A stretch of DNA of 64,000 nucleotides from Immersiella caudata. Lineage: Eukaryota; Ascomycota; Sordariomycetes; Sordariales; Lasiosphaeriaceae. This document shows positions 22,729-33,383 of this stretch, one piece after another. A program made the position numbers and the translations under genes. A model generated the notes under the pieces. That model ran no database searches, was not told the DNA's origin, and saw only the letters and a program-made list of their open reading frames with translations. Position 1 is the first letter of the stretch; each line of letters begins with the position of its first letter. The stretch lies in the NCBI GenBank assembly GCA_030512335.1, contig JAULSU010000008.1, forward strand, positions 124,001 to 188,000, given 5' to 3'.

Positions 22729-23463
22729 ATGGTCCACGACTGCCTGGCTTGGCAGGTGGTGGAGTGGGGAAATGAGCTTGACCGCCCACGAGCTGCGCAG
22801 CAGTTTTGTAGGCCCGAAAAAGGGCTGTTCAACATTCAGGAAAGGATCTCACATCCCTTAGTCCAAATCTAGGATGAATCGGAAATTAAAGCGGTTTAAA
22901 TCTCATATCTTCTGGTGCTGGCTGCCTAGGTGAGGTTGTCGTTGACATGCGCACGTGCCACCTGGGCGATGAGACATTTCGTGCCCACCGCGGACGCCAA
23001 GGGGGATGGACCCACTGTGGCGGGAGCCTCGTGCTGATCTTTTGAGCTTGGTTAACCGACGAGAGCAAAACGACCATCAATCCATTCCCCACCCCTGGAC
23101 ATTCCCTCTGCCCCTCATGCTATTACTCCATCTCGTTTTACGTAAAGGCGCTTCGCAAACCCGATCTCGCCTTGCCATTCAATGGGTGTGTCCCAAAAAT
23201 GCGGGCGCGATGGAGTCTAAACTCCCCGCTGCTCGCTAAGCCTCCGTCGCCGTCTATCGAGCATAGCCGCTTACTATGAACAAGTTGTCGCTAACAAGCA
23301 GGGCGATGTGTGTCTCATGGGGTTTATTAAGGTACTTCTAGCGCCCAAAGGGCACGCTACGGCCCAGGCGTTTTAGCTCTGTAGTTACAGAAACCTCTCC
23401 TTATACTGCTTATCCAAGGGGAAAAACCCTTACCCGGATCTTAAAACCCCCTACAGGACGCCC
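22729..23463. other. Intergenic with a possible transposon relic
   Basis: About 730 bases without genes. From about 23280 to 23460 the sequence changes character (short A/T-rich runs and TTAAGGTACTTCTAGCG-like text) and reads like the decayed end of a mobile element. No terminal repeat or coding match could be shown. It immediately precedes the ankyrin pseudogene. Confidence 0.3.
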
Positions 23464-24574
23464 TTGCGGGGAGTCGCATCGCGCGACGACCGTGAAATTC
23501 AACCTCATGACACTTCAGTACCTCGTATCCTACTCAAACCAAACCGACACGGACATGCCGCTGATCCTTTGCTCGGGACCCGTGACCACGACTACACCCC
23601 GTCCACCACGCCGCGCAACGGCCATCTTGTCGATCTCATCGTCCTCACCCCCGATATTCCATGGATAAACCTGCCTGCTCAGCTCCTGACTTGGAAAACC
23701 ACACTCCCATGTGGTTCGCCTCCTTCGGCGCCCACAACCCACATCATCAACCACCCCCTCGCCACCTCTTCTCAAGACGTCAACATCGCCTCCCGCGATG
23801 CTGACAACCCAACCCACCTAATGGCGCTCGCCTTCTCCAAGTACGCCACAAGCGAAGCCATTCTCAAAGGCGCCGAAGCCCTATTGTCAGCAGGCGCAGA
23901 CCCAATTGCTCGAAATTCTCACGAGCTTACCCTCCTGCATCGACTTGCTTCGACAGGCGACGCCCCCCTGGTTTCCCTTCTTCTCTCCCACGGCGCCGAC
24001 CCTAGACTTACGGAAGCCGAAGGAAAACAAGCCTTTCACTACGCCGCCGCTTCAGGGCATTAAGACGTCCTCGTCGCCCTTCTCCAATCCCGAACGTTCC
24101 AGATAGACATCAAACGCAGTCGACAACGAAGGACGCACCGCGCTCATGATTACCGCGGTATCAGGATGTGACTATCTAGTTCACTTCCTAATCCGCCAGG
24201 GTGCAGACTGCAGCCTGAGAGACATCTACGGCTGCGACGCCTTCTATCTCGCCTGTGCATAGGGACATCCTCTTACTACCCCTTTGCTTCTCGGACGGGA
24301 TGCAGATACCAATAGTGTCAATGCAAGGGGAGATGCGGCAATCCATGGGCCGGTGAGGATGGGCAGGGGCGAGGCGGTCAGGTGGTTGTTAAGAATGGGC
24401 GCGAATGCGGGTATCGGGTCAACAGAGCCGTTTGAGGGGCTAGAGGTTGTGGGGATGCCGGTGGAGGTTGCGAGGAGGATGGGCGGGGTGTTGGGGGAGG
24501 AGATGGCGAGGTTGATTGAGGGGTGCGATAGGAGGGTGAGGAGAGGGGAGGGTGTGTGTGGAGGATCGAGATAG
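23464..24574 (+). pseudogene. Ankyrin-repeat protein pseudogene
   Basis: Several ankyrin repeats are readable but spread over frames. The first block from about 23820 has ILKGAEALLSAGADPIAR, LTLLHRLASTGDAPLVSLLLSHGADPRLTEAEGKQAFHYAAASGH, then TAA at 24061. The reading resumes with DVLVALLQS, shifts frame near 24110, continues as NEGRTALMITAVSG, LIRQGADCSLRDIYGCDAFYLACA, meets a TAG at 24260, and goes on with GEAVRWLLRMGANAG to a stop at 24574. Two stops and at least one frameshift make it a dead gene. The original was probably a cytoplasmic ankyrin protein of the kind expanded next to HET genes. The 5' limit is unclear. Confidence 0.75.
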
Positions 24575-25889
24575 GTGATATCCAGGGGTGGGTGCCTCGT
24601 GCGGATATTGGGAGGTCATGTTCAATGGAACCTGGACTTTGTAGGGAATGTCAACAGTCCCTTTTTAACGCCTTCATCTTCTGGCACAATGAGTCTGATA
24701 CCTATGATACCACCCCCATCCCTCTCCTCCCTCCAAATCCCTCCGATGCTCAAACGGGCCCTTCGGGCCATCTCAAAAGCGCGGGTCGGCTACGGTGACG
24801 GTTCTGTATGGCCCGCGTAGTGAACATGGGAATGTATCGGCGACACCCAAGGCAAGACTTAAAATGTAACGATTTGAGATTTGGAATTTTGTTTGGGGCT
24901 CGTTGGTTTTGGAGGTTTGGCTAGTACCCTCAGCACCACCACTAACCGGCTCAACTGCCGTCTAGTAAATCGAAGCTGCTAGATTACCCACATCAATTAA
25001 GCCACAGGCTTTGGCGCCAGGGTATCTGATCGTGGCGAGGTTCTACAGCAGGGTGGCTTAGGTCCCAAGAAAGAGATATCTAGTGGAATCCGGTGCGCTA
25101 GGACACGCTAGAGGGGAGGAACGCAGTGCAGTTACCTTGATTAAGCCCACTAATGGTGTGTGTGATCTAATCTAGCAGAGACCACCCGATGGCTTTCGCT
25201 ACCAACTTCGATCATCTTGTCCGTCTACGCGCCGTCTCACAACATGGCGTGCATTCGCCCCGCCCTCCTTGGTACGCCTGCTTGGGAGCCGCTGATGTAG
25301 CGTCTACCCGGGCTCAAAAGTGTTACTTTGCTGACACTGTGCCTGTGGTTCGGCCTAAGCTGAACTGTGCCGAGAAAGAGAGACAGCCTAGTCATCCCCC
25401 CATAGCACAGTAAATGGTGACTGCCATGGGGTGTCTTCGCCATCAGGAGCTTGATATTTTTTACTTGTGAGACTGACGGTGGGTGTCTATTTGATCATGT
25501 TTAGTGGTTTGGTGTGCTGATGCAGGCTCTGAACTGCGCTAGTTGCTGCGTTGCACGTCTGTGTTACACAGCGCCTTTTAGTGCTACCGGGAATATAACC
25601 TCCGTTGCGGGTAAAGGAGTTCGGTGAGCAGGAAGATAGATTGCCGGCTGCTGCAACTGAGCTGAGCCTTAGCGGCGCGACGAAATTTACCACTATATGG
25701 ATCAGTACCATAGATATTGTCTACATTATCTCTGCAGATATCCAACGTCGGGGTCACAGCCACCAGCATCTCGCACTTCCAGCTCGGACAATAGGCCTTG
25801 GCAAGCCCAGCAGCCAGGGGTTCTTAACATCACGGCCCCTTAGACTTTGGAGTGATTTCACTCCCACATCTGTCTCTTTTTATAAAATT
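24575..25889. other. Intergenic, AT-richer, nothing identified
   Basis: About 1.3 kb. The stretch 24840-25600 is AT-richer than its surroundings with many short direct words (CTAG, TCTAG), perhaps old mutated repeat DNA. An open frame over 25605-25889 runs into the next gene but has no start of its own and is taken as leader. Confidence 0.4.
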
Positions 25890-27377
25890 ATGGCGCAACC
25901 AAATGGTGCCTACTCAACCTTGCCGGAGGTCACCTACCACTTCCACGAGTTCGATTCCTTGCCACAGACCCGCCAGCCCGATGGCGAGAAGATAATAATC
26001 GACGCGCAGCCTCAGGCGAAAGAAGACATCCCCGGATCCCGATCAGAGATTGGCGATAGCAGGAACACTAGTAGTGGCCTCTACCCCCACGCAAACTGGT
26101 TCCGGCGCCAACGCAAACGCGTCCTCGCTGGTCTCGCTTTCATCATCATCGCCATCATCGCAGGCATAGTTGCCGGCATCGTCGTCTCCAAAACCCGCTA
26201 CTCATTAATATCCTTAACCCCAGCCGACCCAGCGGATCGCCCCCCAGATCCAGCGGCTCCTTTCGGAACCCCTATAGACTTGGAACAACCTCAGCCTCAA
26301 CGCTCAGCCTGCGTTAACACTACCTGCCCCCAAATCTTTGCCACCGCATCTTTCTCCATCCCGCCCACCACCTTCCTCTTCGCTCGCGGCACCAACTTTG
26401 AAATGTGGTATCGCAGCTTTACCAATAACACCTGGACAGCCCGGTGGGCCTCCCTCGGAGGGACTTTTCTCTCTTCACCAAGGGCTGTCTCGGTGCGCGA
26501 TGGGCGGATCGACGTCTTTGCCGTTTCCGACAAGGACCAAGGGCCCTATTCCAAGACGTACCAAACTGGTGCTTGGGCAGGCAAATGGACCCCCCTCAGC
26601 AGCGGTTCCAACGACAGGATGCTGTCGGAAATAAGCGTGTGCAGCCGAGGGCTGGACAATATTCATGTGGTGACGTTGAACGGGTCGAATGTGGCGTTTC
26701 ACAAGTGGACAGATGACGGGGTGGTGTGGAGGCCACAGCAGAAGACATGGGACATGATTGGCGGGTATTCGAACAGTACAGTTGAGGTGGGGTGTACGGA
26801 GGAGACGGTGGATTTGGTTGCATATTTGCGGAAGAGCGGGGGCGGCTACGGGATGGCGATTAAGAGGCGCAAGGGGACGGCATGGGTGGGTTGGAGCGAA
26901 GCCTCTGGGAGTTACAAGGGGAATCCGACAATTATTGAGGGCGCGGAAGGCGCCGAACTCTTTGGAGTTGCCGAGGATGGTTCGGTTCGGTGGAGGCAGT
27001 GGAAGGCTGGGATGAACGAGAGTATTGGGGAAGAGAAGAACCTGGGAGGGACATTTATGTCGGCTGTCGAGGCAGTGAGAACAAGCAAAGACAGGCTGGA
27101 TATCTTTGCAGTGTGGACGGATGCGAGGTTGCGGCATAGGGCGAGGATTGGGGCAGTATGGGGGGAATGGAACGACCTAGGAGGCTTTTTCAACAGCGCG
27201 CCCAAGGCGGTAAGCATCAGGGAAGGAGAGGTGGTGGTCTTTGGGCTGGGGCCAAATTCGACGGTGATTCATACACTGATTGAGTTGGAGGCGGGTTACA
27301 CTTTGGAGAAGAGGCAGTGGTTTTCGGACGGTGGCGTTCAAATAAGGCCGAATGGGTTGAATCTCGGAGTGCCATAA
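25890..27377 (+). CDS. Type II membrane protein with PLL-like beta-propeller (lectin-like) domain
   Basis: Single exon, 495 residues from the ATG at 25890. Residues 1-70 are a polar cytosolic tail; RRQRKR (72-77) precedes one membrane helix (about 79-100, LAGLAFIIIAIIAGIVAGIVV), so the bulk is predicted outside. The ectodomain has repeated propeller blades: WTARWASLGGTFLSSPRAVS with IDVFAV, GWSEASGSYKGNPTI with LFGVAEDG, GGTFMSAVEAV with LDIFAV, and GEWNDLGGFFNSAPKAVS with VVFGL. This blade pattern fits the PLL/fucose-lectin-like group common in fungal surface proteins, and sugar binding is inferred from the fold only. Several NxT/NxS sites agree with secretion. The function is unknown. Confidence 0.8.
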   Translation: MAQPNGAYSTLPEVTYHFHEFDSLPQTRQPDGEKIIIDAQPQAKEDIPGSRSEIGDSRNTSSGLYPHANWFRRQRKRVLAGLAFIIIAIIAGIVAGIVVSKTRYSLISLTPADPADRPPDPAAPFGTPIDLEQPQPQRSACVNTTCPQIFATASFSIPPTTFLFARGTNFEMWYRSFTNNTWTARWASLGGTFLSSPRAVSVRDGRIDVFAVSDKDQGPYSKTYQTGAWAGKWTPLSSGSNDRMLSEISVCSRGLDNIHVVTLNGSNVAFHKWTDDGVVWRPQQKTWDMIGGYSNSTVEVGCTEETVDLVAYLRKSGGGYGMAIKRRKGTAWVGWSEASGSYKGNPTIIEGAEGAELFGVAEDGSVRWRQWKAGMNESIGEEKNLGGTFMSAVEAVRTSKDRLDIFAVWTDARLRHRARIGAVWGEWNDLGGFFNSAPKAVSIREGEVVVFGLGPNSTVIHTLIELEAGYTLEKRQWFSDGGVQIRPNGLNLGVP

Positions 27378-28101
27378 CATATAACGTAAACGATAGCGAG
27401 GGCCGCAGACAAGCGAGCGCCACACTTTCCACCACCCTACCACAACAATCCATACGTCACAACACTAAATCTTCGCACGAGACCCCCTCTTAAGGATTTG
27501 AAATTTGAGATTTTCTTTGGGGCTAGATGTTAGTTTTGGGGGGTTGATTGGTACAATGGTGGATGCCTGGATCAAGGGGCACACGTTCCTGGCGTCATTG
27601 GAGCGGATAAGTGAACCACGCGGCGGCACACCGGTTCTGGGATCGGGATCCTTCTCTAGACGAGGCAAGCCGTGCGGCGTAGAGATATTGCGGTGGGCAA
27701 AATGCATGCTTGAAGACAAAAGGACCTCCCGCCTAGACTGCATGCCTACCCAGGCAGGCAAGACGGCAAGCCTCTTTGTCATTGAGTTGTGCACAGGTCC
27801 ATCGCGGGTGACGATGCGGCTGGTGAGAGTTTCGGCGAGGCCGATGTCCCCTACATGTACAGATTCCAAATTTTGAAGGCAAATTAATCAATCTAATTCT
27901 GAGATAGACATGCATCACGGATGGCAAAAGATTGAGACCAAACCAAGAGGTTGGCCTCGGTCCCAGTATAAGAACCTCGCCAGAAGTCCAAAGCCCTGGG
28001 AGTTGTCCCTTTATCCCTACTCCCCATCTTTTCAAGTCCAGCTTCAAAGCAGACATCACCACCATTCCACACGTTATTACACACCTCGTTCCAACTCCAA
28101 A
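27378..28101. other. Intergenic, nothing recognised besides a promoter
   Basis: About 720 bases between the propeller protein and the small secreted protein. Only the promoter of the latter (see 27967) stands out. Confidence 0.5.
27967..27972 (+). promoter_or_regulatory. TATA-like element of the small secreted protein gene
   Basis: TATAAG lies 135 bases upstream of the start codon at 28102, followed by a C/T- and A/C-rich leader. This is a typical arrangement for highly expressed fungal secreted-protein genes. Confidence 0.4.
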
Positions 28102-28632
28102 ATGAAGTTCACCACCCTTGCTGTGGCCGCCCTCGCAGGTCTCAACTTCTCCCCCGCCGCGGCCAGCTTCTTCATCTACTGGAGCCAGGACCCCGTCAGC
28201 GGAACCGGTGCCTACCTCTACTACTTTTTCCGGGGCCACCCGTCCTGCAACGACGTGATCAATGCCCGCGCCTACACTGAAAGCGACGACGTCAGCAGGA
28301 TCCAAGGTGTCGTCTGCGATGGCGCTGGCTGTTCGAATGGAAAATTTGAAGAGGTGAAGCGCCTTGAGATGAACACCGATTTTGGACATTACAGTGAGTA
28401 ATTCCCAACCTATCTCCCCGAACTGCCCTGCAGCTGCGGAAAGGAGATGAAGAGTTGAGATTGAATGAAATTGGCAGCCATCTACAAGGATCGCGGATTC
28501 GGACTGTTTGACACTCGGGACCGTAACCTGGGATCTTGCCGTCCTACCAGGGAGCATAGCTTCACCTGCGGTGCGCCGTTTAGCATGAGCGGCATCACCA
28601 TGTTTTATTGCGACTCTAGCGTCAACCCCTGA
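28102..28632 (+). CDS. Small secreted six-cysteine protein
   Basis: Two exons, 28102-28393 and 28478-28632 (intron 84 nt, GTGAGT...CAG, phase 1), 148 residues. A clear signal peptide (MKFTTLAVAALAGLNFSPAAA) is followed by a short mature domain beginning SFFIYWSQDPVSGTGAYLYYF, with six cysteines in the motifs SCND, VCDG, GCSN, SCRP, TCGA and YCDS. No known domain was recognised. Size, signal peptide and even cysteine number fit an apoplastic or effector-like protein, but that is inference from form only. Confidence 0.8.
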
Positions 28633-28845
28633 ATGGAGACGACAGGTCTAGACATTGCCTTGTGGGGGCGAGTGTGAGAAGTGATTTTCTCCTTTTCATT
28701 TCGGTTTTCCAAAGACAGGTAGGGCGATAAGCCGATATAAGCTAGATTAAATTCAACATTTTAACTCGTTCGGCAAAATCTGTGCCTCGCCAGTCTTGTA
28801 AGAAAGTTGGGTCTCGTTCAGGTTCACGTGCATCCCTTTGCAAGC

Positions 28846-29270
28846 TCAATCCCAATTGTCGTGTTTGGGCAACTTCTTACAATAGTCCGACTTGCCGCTT
28901 CCACCATCAACACACTCTCCGGGGCGACCTTGCCCACACACCTGGATAAACCCAATCCAACCAATGCCTCCAACCCCGCATGTAAAAAGACTCGTATCGA
29001 TGTAAGATCGAAGAGTTCGGGGAAGTATTTAATGTCAAAGCCTTTTATATGTTGGTACTTCTTGTTGATCTCGGCCGCGATTTCGTCTCTGTAGTTGCCT
29101 GGAGCGCGAACGGTCGGTTAGATTGCTGCGGGGAGATGTGAGAGACAAAAAGACGCACCAATGTTAACGAGATTGTATCCGCAGTAGTTGAGGCCGGAGG
29201 TGCACGCCCTGGCGCTCGCCAGTCGAAGGATGCTGGCAACAGCCAGAGCGAGGGTGGAAAGGTTGACCAT
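28846..29270 (-). CDS. Small secreted six-cysteine protein (second family)
   Basis: Three exons, 29270-29159, 29098-29059 and 28990-28846, give 98 residues with no leftover bases. It has a signal peptide (MVNLSTLALAVASILRLASA), then CTSGLNYCGYNLVNIGNYRDEI, and a C-terminal block LFTCGVGGIGWIGFIQVC followed by GECVDGGSGKSDYCKK. Six cysteines are expected to form three disulfides. The pattern (CxxGLNYCGYNL...GNYRD...CVDGGxGxSDYC) matches a widespread family of ascomycete secreted peptides of unknown role. The second intron ends at GAG, a rare acceptor, so the middle junction is the weak point. If it is wrong the gene carries a frameshift. Confidence 0.6.
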
Positions 29271-29283
29271 GGTGAAGGCTTGG

Positions 29284-29342
29284 GTTGTTGTTGCTGATGA
29301 TGCTGATGCTGCTGCTGCTGCTGCTGATGATGATGATGATTG
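29284..29342. repeat. Trinucleotide microsatellite in a probable 5' leader
   Basis: About 59 bases of TTG/CTG/ATG-type triplets on the plus strand (runs of GCT and of GAT), starting 14 bases upstream of the minus-strand start codon at 29270. In the transcript it reads as ATC and CAG runs just before the ATG, so it probably lies in the 5' untranslated leader. Length variation here could alter expression, but that is untested. Confidence 0.8.
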
Positions 29343-30908
29343 TGCTTGGATGTCAGAATTTGCTGGTTTGTCTGGACATTGATCTCGAGGACGGACATTA
29401 GCGCCCCTTTATGCTTTTTCGACTCCAGCTCGAGCTGACAGAGTCCTTCTCAAACTGTCCTCGCTCGCAGCGCACTGTCTTGAGTTTTCTCCACCCACTG
29501 CGGCCCCCGGCCCGAAAGCACACGCGAATGTCAAAATAAAACAACTTGATAAGGGAGAACATGCACCTATTCGGAGTTGAGCTTGGTGTTGTAAGCACAG
29601 CCCGCGCCGCTATCAGGCGATCAGCCCCATTCAGGCGGGAAACAGAGTGCAAGTTCGTAAATGCGCACGGCCTGCCCAATCACTTGGCCCCATTGTCGCT
29701 TCACGGCGTCTTTCAGGGCAGCTCCAAAGCGTCCCGTCTATCCGTCGCACTCGCTTAGCACCCAGCTGCCTCTACCCAGCCGCTGCCGTGCGTCTACGAT
29801 AACCCGGATATGGGATAGTTTGTACTCGACGATGCCGTCTAGGTCGACGATGGTGGGTGGTCGAGAGGCAACGGAGTGAAGTGGCCTTGGCGCAGAATGC
29901 AGTGTCGGGGGGCTTTCATGAACCTCTCTTACCATCCTTATGTGCCCTTAGGGCGAGGCACACCCTATCAACATGGTTGGCTTGGGACCCAACATGGGTG
30001 TAAATTGTGAGGAGCGTCAGGGCGGTGGCCTCGCGATCCAGCCCCTCCTCCAGTTCTGCAATGTCAATAACCGAGAACTGTTTCGACTCGAACGAGCTCA
30101 AGACCTTTCCATTACTGAAACTCATTTCTCACAAAGTTTTGCCTTCTCTTACACCCAGCTTCCAACTTGCGGCTCGAGTCAACACTCCGGAGATGCGTAG
30201 CCGGGCGCATTCGACTTGACCCAAGACAGCAATGTGGTTCTGAGGTAGGGAAAGCTCCCATCCCCAGGGCTTGGCGGATATCTGCTGGTATCCGTCATCG
30301 AGATGCTTTGGAGAAAAGAAAGTAAGCGATCGGGGCTTTGGGATATCGGCAGATGCCCACGCCCAAGACGGAAAGGATTTCGGTGGCAGAACAAGGACGA
30401 TTTCGCGCCACCAGCTTCGGTGCCAGAGGACGCCGGGCGGAAGAAGCTCAAACTAGTGCCCAGCCGCGTACTCAAAGCCGGGCACGTCGCGGAGAGCCGT
30501 GGTGGTTGATGATTAATGCCTAACCACCGCGCCGATGCATGTTGGGCTCTATCGAGCCTCTCAGACGCGTGACTGGACAAGGAATTGTAACAGGTCAGTC
30601 CGGCAAGACCTCTTTTCTCAGCCCAAACGTCAGTTGCGACCAGGTGGGGGCTCGAAGGAACAAGCAGCGAAATGCACAAGATCGTCAAATGCATGAATTG
30701 GAAAGGAGCAGACTTTTAGACGAAAGATGGAGACGCTCCCTGAAGGTGGCCTGGGGGGAGGCCATACCTGCAGCCACGAATTATGAATTTAAATATCTCC
30801 GCCAACATCAGTCATCCAAGCTAGGTTCGGAAATCCCACCAACCCCCCCCCCCCCCCCCCATCATCCATGACAACCCGCCGTTGGCTCTGGCGTTCTCAC
30901 CAAGCGCA
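29343..30908. other. Intergenic; poly-C tract, no gene seen
   Basis: About 1.5 kb with only unsupported frames. One minus-strand stretch around 29930-30125 (FSVIDIAELEEGLDREATALTLLTIYTHVG) looks protein-like but has no start, splice partners or family match. It may be a relic. Confidence 0.35.
30843..30860. repeat. Poly-C homopolymer
   Basis: An 18-base run of C about 50 bases beyond the 3' end of the DUF3237 gene. The exact length is prone to sequencing error. Confidence 0.9.
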
Positions 30909-31416
30909 TCAAGGAGCCGAAATCCCCCAAACGTCCAACGCGACACCACCCTCAAACGGCCCGCCACCAGCATAGGCGACAACAGGGTTCAGCCACTCAT
31001 ACTTGGGACTCGAGGTCTCGAACAGAATATGCACGTTCGGGGCGTATCCCTTCTCAAACACGGCAATCGTGGCGTTGTCAGTCGTCTGCAGGACGTAGAT
31101 GGCGTCAGGACTGAAAACGCCCTTGGAGTCGGTGAGGCCCCAGTCGAGACCGCCGACGACCTTGCCTACAAGGCGTATTAGTTATTGCATTCGGAATGTG
31201 GAACGAAAGAGTTGTACCGGAGAGCTTGGGACCGGAGAAGGCACCCCCTGAAATGGTCAGGAGATCACGCTTGCCGTAGGGCACGGACCCGATGAGAATT
31301 GGGTCGCCGAAAGTGAGGTTTACGCTGTAGAGGTAGGTGAGATTGGGAGGTTTGGGAGTAGCTTGGGCGAGAGCAGTAGCCGCAAAGGCAAACAGTGCGA
31401 GGGGAAGAGCGAGCAT
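30909..31416 (-). CDS. Secreted DUF3237-family protein
   Basis: Two exons, 31416-31218 and 31165-30909 (intron 52 nt, GTACAA...TAG), 151 residues. The ATG at 31416 opens a signal peptide (MLALPLALFAFAATALA); the longer frame upstream has no ATG. The mature protein has the DUF3237 pattern: LTYLYSVNLTFGDPILIGSVPYGKRDLLTISGGAFSGPKLSGKVVGGLDWG, then AIYVLQTTDNATIAVFEKGY and VAYAGGGPFEGGVALDVWGI. DUF3237 proteins form small beta-barrels of unknown function; some bacterial relatives are cytosolic, whereas fungal ones are often secreted as here. The gene looks intact. Confidence 0.88.
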
Positions 31417-31484
31417 TTTGGGCACGATTGACGACGGACTCAAAGATGACCACCCACCACCCCGGTTGACGGACCCGAGATCAG

Positions 31485-31492
31485 TTTAAATA
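31485..31492 (-). promoter_or_regulatory. TATA-like element of the DUF3237 gene
   Basis: TATTTAAA on the minus strand, about 69 bases upstream of the start codon at 31416. Confidence 0.4.
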
Positions 31493-33383
31493 GTCTCGTC
31501 GATATCCCCTAATATCACTAACCTGAATCTCAAGTCCGAGATTCCCACCCGGCCGGGCTAGATGAGCACCTCATCGATGGGCCCGGGCCCATATGATGGG
31601 AAACGGGACAGGGGTGGGCTGCGGCTAATACGCGTAGCCGACCTGTCAGGAGCAACCGTACCTCGCAATACCATTTTTGCCTGAAGGGTTGCACGCATGG
31701 AATATCTGTGGCAAATTTGGAAATTGATTCTCCTCATGCTCGGGACTCAGAATCGTGGTGCGAATCTACCGGGCGGTGGTTCAACGGAAGTCAATTGGGA
31801 CCTGCATTCGTTATGGGTGCGGTAGATTGCGTTGTCGGATTCTAGGAAGGAAGTTGGGGAGTGATCTATGGGCAAGGTGACCATCGCCAAGCCCGCTATT
31901 CTGACAGTGTTTCTAAATGATTCGTGAGCATAATGTTATTATGACCCAATTAAAATGCAACACAAACATCGGGTATCGGTAGTGTTGTAAAAAAGAGGGC
32001 GCCAACGTTGAAAGAGCACGGACAGTGTGTAAAGACCTGCCGTAAGGGGGGTTTTCTCAATGTTTTGACTCTGCACTCTGATATGTGTCTGAGTCCAGGT
32101 TGGTACCTTAGCCTCCTCCACTTAGAAGATGGAGAGCACAAAAGACGAACCATGCCGGCCAGCGAAGTCGCGCAGTTCTGGCACGACGTCCTTCGGTATC
32201 CTGTGCTTTGCTTCGTTCTGTGCCTGTGTCCGGACGCTCCCCTGCGGCACGGAGTGTTACACGAGCCCCACATCCCTGAGGATAGTCAGTCACGGGAGGA
32301 AGACGGAACGAGCAGCAGGGGCTCAACCCTCACAACCCTTGCTCGCTCTCTCGTGCCGGAGTTTAGAAAGCTTCTTCACTTCGTGTCATGCTTAATCCCG
32401 CCTGTCTCCGAGCTAGGCACTCTTACCCCCTGTCACTGACAAGCACCGGAAATTTCACAATTGGGCGATTGCGGGTGCAGCAGAGAAGATGGAGCTTCTG
32501 ATGACAAACCAACATTTCCCAATGAGGTTATTCAGGTCCGGTTGCTTTTGTTAGCCTGGGAGTGGGATGGCCGTATATCACGACAGCAAACAGCCCTAGA
32601 CTGTACGTGGCAAGCTGCAACTTTCCTGTACCCTCCAGCGAGATGGCACCCGATCCAGAAGCAACACACACACCTTCCAACGAAGATGTGGTGGTCCTTG
32701 CACAGTGGTAGGCAAGGCGCTCGGTGGGATCACAGGACGAACTTACATTTGGCCAGGCAAGTGTCTCAAGGGAGATTGATGACGTGGGTGAATGAATGCA
32801 CGGTATAATACTTTGTAGAATAGGTGTAGCAGATACAGAAGAGAGGGGCAAGAACGTTGGCACCTGGGAGTTGCATCACCAAGTGGATGATGTCTATGGT
32901 TGGAGGCGTTGCGAGGTTGGACGTAGTTCGATTTGTTGCCGTTTCAGTTACAGAGGAGTATCTGCGTAGAATGAAACTGGACAATAGGGTGGGCTTGCCA
33001 ATTGATGTGTTGATATAAAGAGCCAAGATTTTTAAAAGTCGCTTGATCTACCCCATAACTTTAACAACTTGGGCGAGCAATGTGCAGTACATCTCATAGG
33101 TACTTGGAGGTAAGTACTGCGGGTGCTGTCAATGTTGGCAAGTCCATTGCCAGCCAACGTTGACCGACAACATAAGGGACGGTACCTAAGGTCGCGCGCA
33201 TCCATCAGAAGTCATTAAAGAGAGGTAGTACACTCCACCCTGATCATTCGTCCCGCCCAGCTTTCCAAGCAGTACTTGTGTCATTTCTGTCTAAATCATT
33301 GATACGATGGGTAGCTACATCTCAAAGCCGACGGATATTCCTGCATCCCACTCGGTGGGAAGATGCCACCCCCTTGAGCCCGG
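31493..33383. other. Intergenic, nothing recognised
   Basis: About 1.9 kb with short frames only. From about 33060 to 33240 the bases GGTACTTGGAGGTAAGTACT and GGTACCTAAGG form loose, palindromic TACCT-type words like those seen near 38.2, 38.4 and 62.3 kb. Confidence 0.45.

Noticed and set aside
25605..25889. N-terminal extension of the propeller protein upstream of 25890
   Set aside because: The frame is open but its first codon is not ATG and the sequence is not protein-like; the ATG at 25890 starts a sensible cytosolic tail before the membrane helix.
29916..30125. 69-codon minus-strand frame with a globular look
   Set aside because: No neighbouring exon, start context or family could be found, so it is not called as a gene.
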